The notes under the pieces were generated by a model. The model made no database searches. It was not told the origin of the DNA and was given only the letters and a program-made list of their open reading frames with translations. The position numbers and the translations under genes are program-made. Positions 8,564 to 15,953 of a stretch of DNA of 23,025 bases are shown here, one piece after another. Positions within the stretch are counted from its first letter, which is position 1, and every line of letters begins with the position of its first letter. This stretch comes from Bacillota bacterium (lineage in GTDB: Bacteria; Bacillota; Clostridia; Oscillospirales; Ruminococcaceae), in NCBI GenBank assembly GCA_023439605.1, contig JAEXNS010000292.1, positions 1 to 23,025 of the forward strand, written 5' to 3'.

Positions 8564-8601
8564 GAAAATAAACGAATCTAATTCTTTTAATAGACACGGT
8601 A

Positions 8602-8630
8602 TTGATTTTTCGTTTGATATGAATTATACT
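8602..8630 (+). promoter_or_regulatory. Predicted sigma-A promoter of the tetR-like gene
   Basis: TTGATT (8602-8607) and TATACT (8625-8630) are separated by 17 bases. Transcription would start near 8637, giving a leader of about 125 bases before ATG 8764. The -10 lies inside the 30 bp palindrome, consistent with autoregulation. Confidence 0.55.
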
Positions 8631-8646
8631 ATAATATAATTCATAT
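8617..8646. promoter_or_regulatory. 30 bp palindrome, likely TetR-type operator
   Basis: ATATGAATTATA (8617-8628) and its exact reverse complement (8635-8646) flank a 6-base spacer. The palindrome covers the -10 of both divergent promoters and the spacer of the - strand one, the classical position for a TetR-family repressor controlling itself and its neighbour. Eleven bases of it (AATTATACTAT, 8622-8632) recur at 8657-8667. Confidence 0.65.
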
Positions 8647-8651
8647 TTCAA
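8623..8651 (-). promoter_or_regulatory. Predicted sigma-A promoter of the yhgE-like gene
   Basis: Read on the - strand, TTGAAA (8651-8646) and TATAAT (8628-8623) are separated by 17 bases, close to consensus. The start of transcription would be near 8616, leaving a leader of about 230 bases that includes element R2. Confidence 0.65.
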
Positions 8652-8708
8652 CCATCAATTATACTATGTTTTATTGGTTAGTCTACAAAAAATATGTGGA
8701 AGTATAAA

Positions 8709-8737
8709 AATCAACGTTTTTTATTAAATTGTTGATT
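8709..8737. repeat. 7 bp inverted repeat in the tetR leader
   Basis: AATCAAC (8709-8715) and GTTGATT (8731-8737) are separated by 15 AT-rich bases, just before the ribosome site. It may be a weak hairpin or a second regulator site; in such AT-rich DNA chance is possible. Confidence 0.3.
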
Positions 8738-8763
8738 AGTTTGAACTAAAAGGAGTGTATTAT

Positions 8764-9351
8764 ATGCAAAAAAAAGATAGAAGAATACGAAAAACAAAAG
8801 CACAGTTAAAGGCTGGTTTGGCTAAACTTATGATAAATAAAACTATAAAAGAGATAACAGTAAAAGAACTTGTAGATGAAGTTGATATCAATAGATCAAC
8901 GTTCTATCTTCATTATACTGATATTTACAATATGCTTGAAGTAATTGAATCTGAACTGATAGCAGATATAAAATGCTTAATAGATACACATCCAATTGGA
9001 TATAATGAAAATATTCGTTCTATTTTTATTGATTTGTTCTCAATTATTTCGGAAGATAAGGAAATATACAGTGCTTTTTTGGGGCAAAACGGGAATATTT
9101 CGTTTATACAAAAAATAGAGAGTATCATTAAGGAGAATATTGAGAATTCGCTAAAAAAAATGTATCCAAATTTTATTGAGGATTTAAAATATTCGATTTC
9201 ATTTTGTTTATCAGGCTGTGTGGGATTAATAAAAAATTGGTTACTTGAGTTTAATCAAGAAACACCAGAACATATGGCTGAGCTTACAGCTACAATAATT
9301 AAGAACTCAATGAAATCATTTTATGAATTACAATCAAATGAAAAAATTTAA
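8764..9351 (+). CDS. TetR/AcrR family transcriptional regulator
   Basis: A 195-residue protein with an N-terminal TetR DNA-binding domain: KTKAQLKAGLAKLMINKTIKEITVKELVDEVDINRSTFYLHY broken across about residues 10-52, with the recognition helix INRSTFYLHYTD. The C-terminal ligand domain resembles that of TetR proteins found beside yhgE/pip genes. ATG 8764 is preferred because AGGAG (8751-8755) is 8 bases before it; a GTG three codons upstream overlaps that site. It is divergent from the yhgE-like gene with a palindrome between, so it probably represses that gene and itself. The codons after the start contain a run of eight A residues, as expected for this base composition. Confidence 0.85.
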   Translation: MQKKDRRIRKTKAQLKAGLAKLMINKTIKEITVKELVDEVDINRSTFYLHYTDIYNMLEVIESELIADIKCLIDTHPIGYNENIRSIFIDLFSIISEDKEIYSAFLGQNGNISFIQKIESIIKENIENSLKKMYPNFIEDLKYSISFCLSGCVGLIKNWLLEFNQETPEHMAELTATIIKNSMKSFYELQSNEKI

Positions 9352-9376
9352 ATTGATATGAGGTGTTAGTTATATT

Positions 9377-10216
9377 ATGAAGGATTTTAATATAATAAAA
9401 AAACTGGTAGGGCAAAATGTTAAGGTAGATCAACTTGGTTTGGTAGATTGTTATGTTCAGGAGAATTTAGGGTTATTCATCCCATCAATTGGGTCGTGTG
9501 GGTATGCTTCAATGTCAAAACATACACATCCATCATATATGATAGTTATATATTTTGAGGATGTAAAATCAAATAAAACTCATTATTCAGCTGAAATTTA
9601 TTCGCCCGAAACTCCCCATAATGATGGGGAAAATTTGCATTATTATTGTGTTTTAATTGATAAGATTTTTTTTGAAAAGCAATTTAAATTATATTCAAAT
9701 TGCATTCCGCATTTTGATTCCTTGAAGTTTGAAATGTGCAGTGATATTTTAAAAACATTAAATACATTTGCCTTTGAGTACAGTAAATCAATGATTAATA
9801 TGGAAATTACGCTAGGTGCACAAGCAACTGTGATTACACATTGGATTATTAGAAGCATCCTTGGTGAAACAATAAATATGAGAGCCGTGTCTTCAGACTA
9901 TTCTGTTGCTAGAGCACAACAACATATAGAACAACATTTTTGCGAAAAAATTTCCATATCAAAACTTGCTGAACTTGGGTATATATCCATTTCTAATTTT
10001 ATTAGGCGTTTTAAAAAGGAGACAGGTCAAACACCAGCACAGTATATTATAAATACTAGAATAGATAAGTCTAAAAATATGCTTAGAAGAAAAAATTTAA
10101 TGTTAACAGAAATAGCCTTAAAATGTGGATTTAATAGTAGTGCTCATTTTTCGTCTTGTTTTTTAAATAATGTTGGAGTAACCCCTTCTGAATATCGTGA
10201 AAAATACATTGAATGA
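9377..10216 (+). CDS. AraC family transcriptional regulator
   Basis: A 279-residue regulator. The C-terminal ~100 residues (about 175-277) hold the two AraC helix-turn-helix motifs: ISISKLAELGYISISNFIRR with FKKETGQTPAQYI, then MLTEIALKCGFNSSAHFSSC with GVTPSEYRE. The N-terminal part has a cupin-like effector domain with HTHPSYMIVIYF (about 50-60) and a later PETPHND, where His residues may contact the ligand. It begins 25 bases after the TetR-like gene (GAGGTG at 9360-9365), so both are probably co-transcribed. The effector and target are unknown; the PPOX gene downstream is the nearest candidate target. Confidence 0.88.
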   Translation: MKDFNIIKKLVGQNVKVDQLGLVDCYVQENLGLFIPSIGSCGYASMSKHTHPSYMIVIYFEDVKSNKTHYSAEIYSPETPHNDGENLHYYCVLIDKIFFEKQFKLYSNCIPHFDSLKFEMCSDILKTLNTFAFEYSKSMINMEITLGAQATVITHWIIRSILGETINMRAVSSDYSVARAQQHIEQHFCEKISISKLAELGYISISNFIRRFKKETGQTPAQYIINTRIDKSKNMLRRKNLMLTEIALKCGFNSSAHFSSCFLNNVGVTPSEYREKYIE

Positions 10217-10298
10217 ATTTTAATAATATTTGATTGTATTTTGATATAAACTAATTTTGATTTATGTTAATATTATAAAAAAATAGGAGGTTAATATA

Positions 10299-10721
10299 AT
10301 GAATAAAGAAGAAATTTTTAAATTAATGAATGAAAACCCTGTATTTTATCTTGCAACTACTGAGGATGACCAACCCAAAGTAAGAGGAATGCTTTTGTAT
10401 CGTGCGGACGAAAACGGCATAGTTTTCCATACTTCTTCTGCCAAAGATATATATTCACAAATTATGAAAAATCCCAAAGTGGAAATGTGCTTTTTTTCAA
10501 ATGGAGTACAAATTAGAGTAGCTGGAGTTCTTGAAAGAATAACAAATCCCGATATTTGTAATGAGGTTTATGAGCACCCAACAAGGAAGTTTTTAAAAAT
10601 GTGGAAAGAAAATGGAATAGATGTTGATGGAATCTTAGAAGTATTTAGTTTGAAAAAAGGTACAGCTGTAATTTGGACAATGGAAAGTAATTTTGCACCA
10701 AAAAAATTTGTTCAACTATAA
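10299..10721 (+). CDS. Pyridoxamine 5'-phosphate oxidase family (FMN split-barrel) protein
   Basis: A 140-residue protein with the small PPOX-like split-barrel pattern: NPVFYLATTEDDQPKVRGM (about 13-31), HTSSAKDIYSQIMKNPKVEMCFF split at about 44-66, and VRVAGVL-like strand IRVAGVLERI. Such single-domain proteins bind FMN or a related flavin and are annotated as general flavin oxidoreductases or nitroimidazole-resistance-like proteins; they are not usually true PdxH. AGGAGG at 10285-10290 is a strong ribosome site. No convincing own promoter is seen in the 82-base gap after the AraC-type gene, so co-transcription is plausible. It ends 8 bases before a large terminator. Confidence 0.85.
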   Translation: MNKEEIFKLMNENPVFYLATTEDDQPKVRGMLLYRADENGIVFHTSSAKDIYSQIMKNPKVEMCFFSNGVQIRVAGVLERITNPDICNEVYEHPTRKFLKMWKENGIDVDGILEVFSLKKGTAVIWTMESNFAPKKFVQL

Positions 10722-10729
10722 TATTTAAA

Positions 10730-10780
10730 AAATAAAAGAGATTGAATTCTGTACATTACAGAATTCAATCTCTTTTATTT
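10730..10780. terminator. Very long intrinsic terminator hairpin
   Basis: A perfect 24 bp stem (10730-10753 with 10757-10780) around the three-base loop CAT. The A-rich foot pairs with the T-rich end (CTTTTATTT), so the U-tract is part of the stem and the structure works on either strand. It separates the PPOX gene from the polysaccharide operon. Confidence 0.8.
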
Positions 10781-10871
10781 GGGGTTGATTTATAGTTGTA
10801 TAGTCTTAAGTATTAAAACTTAACCAGTATTTAACTTTTAACCTAAAACAATATAGCAAATTGACAAATAA

Positions 10872-10894
10872 AAAACACTAATAAGAAGTGTTTT
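10872..10894 (+). terminator. Weak second stem-loop before the polysaccharide promoter
   Basis: AAAACACT (10872-10879) pairs with AGTGTTTT (10887-10894) over a 7-base loop, followed by ATATTG. It may back up the preceding terminator. The remaining bases of 10781-10947 hold no other signal I can support. Confidence 0.4.
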
Positions 10895-10947
10895 ATATTG
10901 ATATAGATATAAGTTACATATGAGTATGTGATTTTTTGTATAAAGTA

Positions 10948-10975
10948 TTGACATTTAAGATATATTTGATATAAT
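10948..10975 (+). promoter_or_regulatory. Near-perfect sigma-A promoter of the polysaccharide operon
   Basis: TTGACA (10948-10953), a 16-base spacer, and TATAAT (10970-10975) preceded by TGA, giving an extended -10. Transcription would start near 10982, leaving a 77-base leader before the phosphoglycosyltransferase. No operator-like palindrome overlaps it. Confidence 0.85.
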
Positions 10976-11020
10976 TTAAGATGTATGTTAACGAGAGATA
11001 AGGAAATATTTTATTTATAA

Positions 11021-11061
11021 GGGGTGATTAAAAATTAGACTTGTATATCTAATTGATTATG
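11021..11061 (+). promoter_or_regulatory. Split ribosome binding site with a looped-out hairpin
   Basis: The only good Shine-Dalgarno site, GGGGTGAT (11021-11028), is 30 bases from ATG 11059. Between them AATTAGA (11033-11039) pairs perfectly with TCTAATT (11048-11054). With the hairpin folded, 4 + 4 = 8 bases separate the site from the ATG. The upstream frame is closed by TAA at 11050-11052, so an earlier start is excluded apart from TTG 11053. Confidence 0.5.
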
Positions 11062-12402
11062 AAAAAAATAGAACAATATAAAAGGACAGTTAGATTTGTT
11101 TCTATGCTTATAAATATAATTCTTATGACGTCTTTGTTTGCTTATATATGGTATCAGTACTATTCTAATGAAATAGTGTTGCCTTTTTACAGAAAGGGCA
11201 ATTGGATGGTTATTGCTGTTTATTCTGTAATCATGATTTTGGTTACAAAAATATATGGAGGATATAATATAGGTTATTTAAAAAAAAATGAAGCAATATA
11301 TTCTCAAGCAATTTCAATCATATGCGTCAACTTTTTGGCATATTGTCAAACGAGTTTAATTGGACGGTTTTTTATGCCAGTTGAGCCCATATTGATATTG
11401 ACTTTTATGGATTTAATTGCTAGTTTGATTTGGACATTTGTATATGGGAAAGTTTACGAAAAGTTATATCCACCTCGTAAAATGATTGTTGTATATGGTA
11501 GTAAAATGGCAAGTTCTCTTGTGAGTAAAATGTGTGTAAGAACAGATAAATACATAATTTCTGAGTCTATTTTTATTGATGAAGACATAGATACTATAAA
11601 ACAAAAAATTAGTGAATATGAAGGTGTAATCATATGTGATATTCACGATACGTTTAGAAATGATTTGTTGAAATTTTGTTTTGATAGAAGTATTAGAGTG
11701 TATTTAACACCAAAAATTTCAGATATAATAATAAGAGGTGCAGAGGATATAAATTTATTTGATACCCCACTTTTGCTATGTAGAAATTATGGTTTGCAAT
11801 TTGAAGATAAAATTATTAAAAGAGCGATGGATATCATTTTGTCTTTGATTATTTTACCGTTTATTTTACCATTTATGTTTTTGGCAGCAATTGCGATAAA
11901 AATTCATGATAAAGGACCTATAATATATAAACAAAAAAGATTAACTATTAACTCTAAAGAATTTGAAGTTTATAAGTTTAGAAGTATGATTTTAGATGCT
12001 GAAAAAGATGGCGTAGCTAGACTGGCTACAGATGAAGATAAAAGAATAACTCCAATTGGAACTATTTTAAGAAAATTTAGAATAGACGAATTTCCACAAA
12101 TCATAAATGTACTGAAGGGTGACATGTCTTTAGTTGGACCTAGACCTGAAAGACCTGAGTTAACTCAAGAGTATATAAAGGAAATGCCGGAATTTACTTT
12201 TCGTTTAAATGTAAAAGCTGGACTTACGGGTTTTGCTCAAGTAATTGGAAAATATGACACGACTCCATATGATAAATTAAAAATGGATTTAATGTATATA
12301 GAGAGATATTCTATATTAACAGATTTAAAAATAATTATGATGACATTAAAAACAATGTTATTTCCAGGAAAAACGAATGAAACGGATAAGCTAATAAAAT
12401 GA
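11059..12402 (+). CDS. Undecaprenyl-phosphate sugar phosphotransferase (initiating glycosyltransferase)
   Basis: A 447-residue polyisoprenyl-phosphate hexose-1-phosphate transferase of the WbaP/CpsE type, which starts the glycan by moving a sugar phosphate onto undecaprenyl phosphate at the inner face of the membrane. Four N-terminal membrane segments (about 12-130) are followed by a nucleotide-fold-like middle and a C-terminal catalytic domain from about residue 254: KRAMDIILSLIIL, a membrane hairpin, QKRLT, FEVYKFRSM, then the catalytic Asp-Glu pair in DEFPQ (343-344), LVGPRPERPEL (about 358-368) and the VKAGLTGFAQV block. The sugar cannot be read from sequence. It is the first gene after the promoter, with an unusual split ribosome site. 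Confidence 0.9.
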   Translation: MKKIEQYKRTVRFVSMLINIILMTSLFAYIWYQYYSNEIVLPFYRKGNWMVIAVYSVIMILVTKIYGGYNIGYLKKNEAIYSQAISIICVNFLAYCQTSLIGRFFMPVEPILILTFMDLIASLIWTFVYGKVYEKLYPPRKMIVVYGSKMASSLVSKMCVRTDKYIISESIFIDEDIDTIKQKISEYEGVIICDIHDTFRNDLLKFCFDRSIRVYLTPKISDIIIRGAEDINLFDTPLLLCRNYGLQFEDKIIKRAMDIILSLIILPFILPFMFLAAIAIKIHDKGPIIYKQKRLTINSKEFEVYKFRSMILDAEKDGVARLATDEDKRITPIGTILRKFRIDEFPQIINVLKGDMSLVGPRPERPELTQEYIKEMPEFTFRLNVKAGLTGFAQVIGKYDTTPYDKLKMDLMYIERYSILTDLKIIMMTLKTMLFPGKTNETDKLIK

Positions 12403-12448
12403 CATCATTTAAGATAATATTTTAGTTAAAAAGGAGAAAGCAAAAATT

Positions 12449-13525
12449 ATGAAAGTAACAGCGGTTATTATGGCAGGCGGAAGAGGGGAAAGATTTTGGC
12501 CTAAAAGCAGAAATAATTTTCCTAAGCAATTTTTATCATTAACATCTGATGGAGAAACTATGATACAAAAAACAGTATCTAGACTTTTACCATTGGTTAA
12601 ATATGAAGACATGTTTATAGTTACAAATGAAAATTATGTTGATATAGTAAATGAGCAGTTACCTCAAATACCTAAAGAGAATATACTATCTGAGCCTGTG
12701 GCAAGAAATACAGCACCCTGTGTGGCTTTAGCTGCTGCTGTAATAAATAAAAAATATGAAGAATCAATTATGATGGTTTTACCATCCGATCACTTAATTA
12801 GATATGATGAAATGTATATAGATACTCTAAAACAAGCGATAAATGTAGCGAAGGAAAATACAAATTTAGTTACTATTGGAATAGCACCTACATATCCTGA
12901 AACAGGTTATGGATATATACATTTTTCCAAAAGTGATTATGAAAATTTTGTTGGCGTTTATAAAGTAGATAAATTTGTAGAGAAACCAGATTTAGAAACA
13001 GCAAAAGAATATTTAGCATCTAGAAAATATTTATGGAATAGTGGAATGTTTGTTTGGAGAACTTCTTCTATTGTTGAAAACTTTAAAATTTATTTACCTG
13101 AAATGTATGAAGGTTTACTGAAGCTAAAAGAAGCTTTTGGAACAGATGAATTTAAAGAAGTTTTAAATGAAACATTTACATCATTTAAATCAGAATCCAT
13201 AGACTTTGGAATTATGGAAAAAGCAGAACACATATATACTATATCCGGGAATTTTGGATGGGATGATGTAGGGAGTTGGTTAGCTTTAGAAAGAATAAAT
13301 AAAACAAATGACTATGGTAACTATATTACAGGTGACATTATAACTATAAATACAAACAGAAGTATTATATGTGGAAACAAAAAGCTAATTGCAGTTATAG
13401 GATTGAACGATGTTATTGTTGTAGATACAGACGATGCTACACTAATTTGCTCAAAAGAAAAAACTCAAGATGTAAAAAAAGTCATTGAAAATTTAAAAAT
13501 ATGCAACAGAAATGAATATATATAA
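12449..13525 (+). CDS. manC: Mannose-1-phosphate guanylyltransferase
   Basis: A 358-residue enzyme making GDP-mannose from mannose-1-phosphate and GTP in the cytoplasm. The pyrophosphorylase signature GGRGERFWPKSR is at about 10-21 with PKQF at 25-28, followed by SEPVARNTAPC (81-91), LPSDH (111-115), ETGYGYI (151-157) and FVEKP (176-180). It is the single-domain form: the C-terminal isomerase domain of bifunctional ManC/AlgA enzymes is absent, so mannose-6-phosphate isomerase and phosphomannomutase must be encoded elsewhere. AAGGAG is at 12431-12436. Its product feeds the Gmd gene that follows after 38 bases. Confidence 0.93.
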   Translation: MKVTAVIMAGGRGERFWPKSRNNFPKQFLSLTSDGETMIQKTVSRLLPLVKYEDMFIVTNENYVDIVNEQLPQIPKENILSEPVARNTAPCVALAAAVINKKYEESIMMVLPSDHLIRYDEMYIDTLKQAINVAKENTNLVTIGIAPTYPETGYGYIHFSKSDYENFVGVYKVDKFVEKPDLETAKEYLASRKYLWNSGMFVWRTSSIVENFKIYLPEMYEGLLKLKEAFGTDEFKEVLNETFTSFKSESIDFGIMEKAEHIYTISGNFGWDDVGSWLALERINKTNDYGNYITGDIITINTNRSIICGNKKLIAVIGLNDVIVVDTDDATLICSKEKTQDVKKVIENLKICNRNEYI

Positions 13526-13563
13526 ATTTTTTAAAATAAAATAATAAAAAGGGAGAAATAATT

Positions 13564-14595
13564 ATGAAAAATGCATTGATAACAGGGATTACAGGACAAG
13601 ATGGATCTTATTTAGCTGAACTTTTACTTGAAAAAGGTTACAACGTTTATGGTATTATGAGAAGAAAGAGCGTTGTTGATTATGGAAATGTAGAGCATAT
13701 AAAAGATAAAATTAAATTTATTTATGCAGATATGACAGATGAAATTTCTTTGATAAATGCAATGAGTATAGCGGAACCAGATGAAGTTTATAACCTTGCT
13801 GCACAGTCGTTTGTAGCTACTAGCTGGGAGCAACCTTTAGCTACTGCTGATATAGATGCTATAGGCGTAACAAAGATGCTAGAAGCTATTAGAACTGTTA
13901 AGCCTCTTTGTCGTTTTTATCAAGCTTCTACTTCAGAAATGTTTGGTTTAGTTCAAGAAATTCCACAAAAAGAAACGACAGTTTTTTATCCAAGAAGCCC
14001 ATATGGTGTAGCTAAATTATATGGTCATTGGATTACAAAAAACTACAGAGAAAGTTATGACTTATATGCTTGTTCTGGAATATTATTTAACCATGAAAGT
14101 GAAAGAAGGGGTAAAGAGTTCGTAACAAGAAAGATTACCGACGCTGTAGCAAGAATAAAGTTTGGTATTCAAGATTGTCTTGAATTAGGAAATATGGATT
14201 CAAAACGTGACTGGGGTCATTCAAAAGATTATGTAAACGCAATGTGGTTAATGTTGCAACAAGAAACTCCAGACGATTATGTTATTGCAACAAATGAAAC
14301 TAGAACTGTAAGAGAGTTTGTTGAAACTGCATTTGAAATAGCAGGTATTTCAATAGAATGGAAAGGTGAAGCTATTGACGAAATAGGAATAGATAAAGCC
14401 ACAGGAAAAATTGTAGTTAAAGTAAATCCTAAATTCTTTAGACCAGCTGAAGTAGATATTTTAATTGGAGATCCAACTAAAGCAGAGACAAATCTTGGTT
14501 GGAGAAGAGAAATTCCATTTAAAGAATTAGTCGAAAGAATGGTTAAAAATGATATAGCTTTAGTTGAGAGAGAAATAAAAATAAGTAAAATATAA
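13564..14595 (+). CDS. gmd: GDP-mannose 4,6-dehydratase
   Basis: A 343-residue extended short-chain dehydrogenase converting GDP-mannose to GDP-4-keto-6-deoxymannose. The NADP-binding motif is G8-I-T-G11-Q-D-G14; the active-site set matches GMD: Thr123 and Glu125 in ASTSEMFG, Tyr147 and Lys151 in SPYGVAKLYGHW. The signature segments FNHESERRGKEFVTRKI and LGNMDSKRDWGHSKDYV are present. GGGAG at 13551-13555 is the ribosome site. The matching reductase is encoded at 17083, separated by two glycosyltransferases, which together points to a GDP-6-deoxyhexose, probably GDP-D-rhamnose. Confidence 0.95.
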   Translation: MKNALITGITGQDGSYLAELLLEKGYNVYGIMRRKSVVDYGNVEHIKDKIKFIYADMTDEISLINAMSIAEPDEVYNLAAQSFVATSWEQPLATADIDAIGVTKMLEAIRTVKPLCRFYQASTSEMFGLVQEIPQKETTVFYPRSPYGVAKLYGHWITKNYRESYDLYACSGILFNHESERRGKEFVTRKITDAVARIKFGIQDCLELGNMDSKRDWGHSKDYVNAMWLMLQQETPDDYVIATNETRTVREFVETAFEIAGISIEWKGEAIDEIGIDKATGKIVVKVNPKFFRPAEVDILIGDPTKAETNLGWRREIPFKELVERMVKNDIALVEREIKISKI

Positions 14596-14606
14596 ATATC
14601 AAAAAT

Positions 14607-14645
14607 TATAATAGCAATTTTCTTTTATAGAAGATTGCTATTATA
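14607..14645 (+). terminator. Stem-loop after gmd, possible partial terminator
   Basis: TATAATAGCAAT (14607-14618) pairs perfectly with 14634-14645, with a further imperfect pairing inside the 15-base loop. The following bases (TAATAGGGG) are not a good U-tract, so read-through into the glycosyltransferases is expected. The gap 14596-14797 otherwise holds the decayed repeat R3. Confidence 0.55.
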
Positions 14646-14665
14646 TAATAGGGGTTATTTTGTAT

Positions 14666-14776
14666 GTTGCAGTTTAGCCTTTAAAAATTAAGGGGGTTCG
14701 ACTCTGCGGATTTGACTGGGCTTTCAGGTCGCCCTTGACCTTCGGAGAGTACATCTCTTGGTGGTTGAATGATAAA
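14666..14776 (+). mobile_element. Decayed copy R3 of the 134 bp MITE-like element
   Basis: GTTGCAGTTTAGCC (14666-14679) corresponds to the left end GTTACTATTCAGCC. The core TTCGACTCTGCGGA, then GACTGGGCTTTC, CGCCCTTGACCTTCGG and ACATCTC follow in the same order as in R1 and R2. About 15 bases are missing on the left and the right end is degenerate (near TGAATGATAAA), so the boundary there is uncertain. No target duplication is recognisable. It ends about 20 bases before the next gene. Confidence 0.65.
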
Positions 14777-14797
14777 AATGAATAGAGAGTTGATATT

Positions 14798-15943
14798 TTG
14801 AATATTTCATTTGATGTTTTGCCTTTAATTAGCGAACAAATGTCTGGAATAGGTTATTATCAATCAGGATTGATTGCAGAAATAATTAAAAGTCATCCTG
14901 AAAATAATTATTATTATGAATATTTTGCACACAAAAATAAAGAAGCAAAAAGAAATCGTTTGTTACCTTTTATGAAAAAAAATTGTTTTTTAAATGAATC
15001 AAATTTTTCGGGTTTTTTATATAGAAGTATAATGAATTTTATTCCAATACCATACAATTGTTTTTTTGGAAGCAAATCAGAAGTCACACATTTCTTCAAC
15101 TATATAATTCCACCATTTGTAAGCGGAAAAAAAGTTGTAACTATACACGATATGGTTATTAAAGCATATCCGGAAACAGTTAGATTTAGAACAAAGCAAT
15201 TGTTGTACACTGGAATGAAGAAGTCTATGAGAAGAGCAGATGTAATAGTCACAGATTCTGAGTTTAGTAAAAATGAAATAATAAAATATTATCCAAAATA
15301 CGCACATAAACTACAAGTAGTACCATGCGGTGTGGATAAAAAAAGGTTTTACCCTATAAAAGATAAAGATATAATTGAAAAGGTAAAAGTAAAATTAAAT
15401 ATAGATGGACAATATTTTCTTTATCTTGGAAATATTGAGCCTAGAAAAAATTTAAAAAGACTTGTTGAAGCATATTCTATTTTTTTGAAAGATAAAGAAA
15501 ATCCACCTAAGCTTGTATTGGCAGGAGGTAAAGGGTGGCTTAACAATGAAATATACAATATGGTTGAAACTTTAAATATAAAAGAAAGTGTAGTTTTTTC
15601 TAACTATGTAGATGAGGAAGATGTCTGTCCTTTAATAAATGGTGCTTTGGCTTTTTTATTTCCTTCTATTTATGAGGGGTTTGGATTACCTCCATTGGAA
15701 GCTATGTCATGTGGAGTACCAGTTTTAACATCTCATGAAGCATCTTTACCAGAAGTAGTTGGTGATAGTGCTATATCAGTTGATGCCTATTCTATAGAAG
15801 AAATTGCTTTGGGAATAGATAAGTTATTTAAAGATGAAAAATTGAGAGAAGAGTTATCGTTAAAAGGTATAGAACAATCGAATAAATTTACATGGGAAAA
15901 AGCAGCAGAAAAGTTATATGAAGTTTATAAACAAATATGTTAA
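14798..15943 (+). CDS. Glycosyltransferase family 4 protein
   Basis: A 381-residue GT-B glycosyltransferase starting with TTG (GAGAG at 14785-14789). The N terminus NISFDVLPLISEQMSGIGYY has the usual DxxPL...GIGxY acceptor-domain pattern. The C-terminal nucleotide-sugar domain shows LYLGNIEPRKNLKRLVEAY (about 207-226) and YEGFGLPPLEAMSCGVPVL (about 290-308), including the E-x7-E motif. By context it uses GDP-mannose or GDP-D-rhamnose to extend the lipid-linked chain in the cytoplasm; donor and linkage cannot be read. The start is supported by where similar proteins begin, though the site is weak and remnant R3 forms the leader. Confidence 0.88.
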   Translation: MNISFDVLPLISEQMSGIGYYQSGLIAEIIKSHPENNYYYEYFAHKNKEAKRNRLLPFMKKNCFLNESNFSGFLYRSIMNFIPIPYNCFFGSKSEVTHFFNYIIPPFVSGKKVVTIHDMVIKAYPETVRFRTKQLLYTGMKKSMRRADVIVTDSEFSKNEIIKYYPKYAHKLQVVPCGVDKKRFYPIKDKDIIEKVKVKLNIDGQYFLYLGNIEPRKNLKRLVEAYSIFLKDKENPPKLVLAGGKGWLNNEIYNMVETLNIKESVVFSNYVDEEDVCPLINGALAFLFPSIYEGFGLPPLEAMSCGVPVLTSHEASLPEVVGDSAISVDAYSIEEIALGIDKLFKDEKLREELSLKGIEQSNKFTWEKAAEKLYEVYKQIC

Positions 15944-15953
15944 AGGAAATAAA

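Noticed and set aside
8445..8651. Open frame of 68 codons on the - strand through element R2
   Set aside because: It is a reading through the mobile element and the operator region, has no ribosome site, and its product is explained by the repeat sequence.
8767..8776. Run of eight A residues at the start of the TetR-like gene (also in the last glycosyltransferase) as phase-variation tracts
   Set aside because: Such runs are common lysine-codon stretches in DNA this AT-rich, and the genes are intact.
10982..11058. Riboswitch in the polysaccharide leader
   Set aside because: The 77-base leader is too short and lacks a conserved aptamer; only the hairpin near the start codon is supported.
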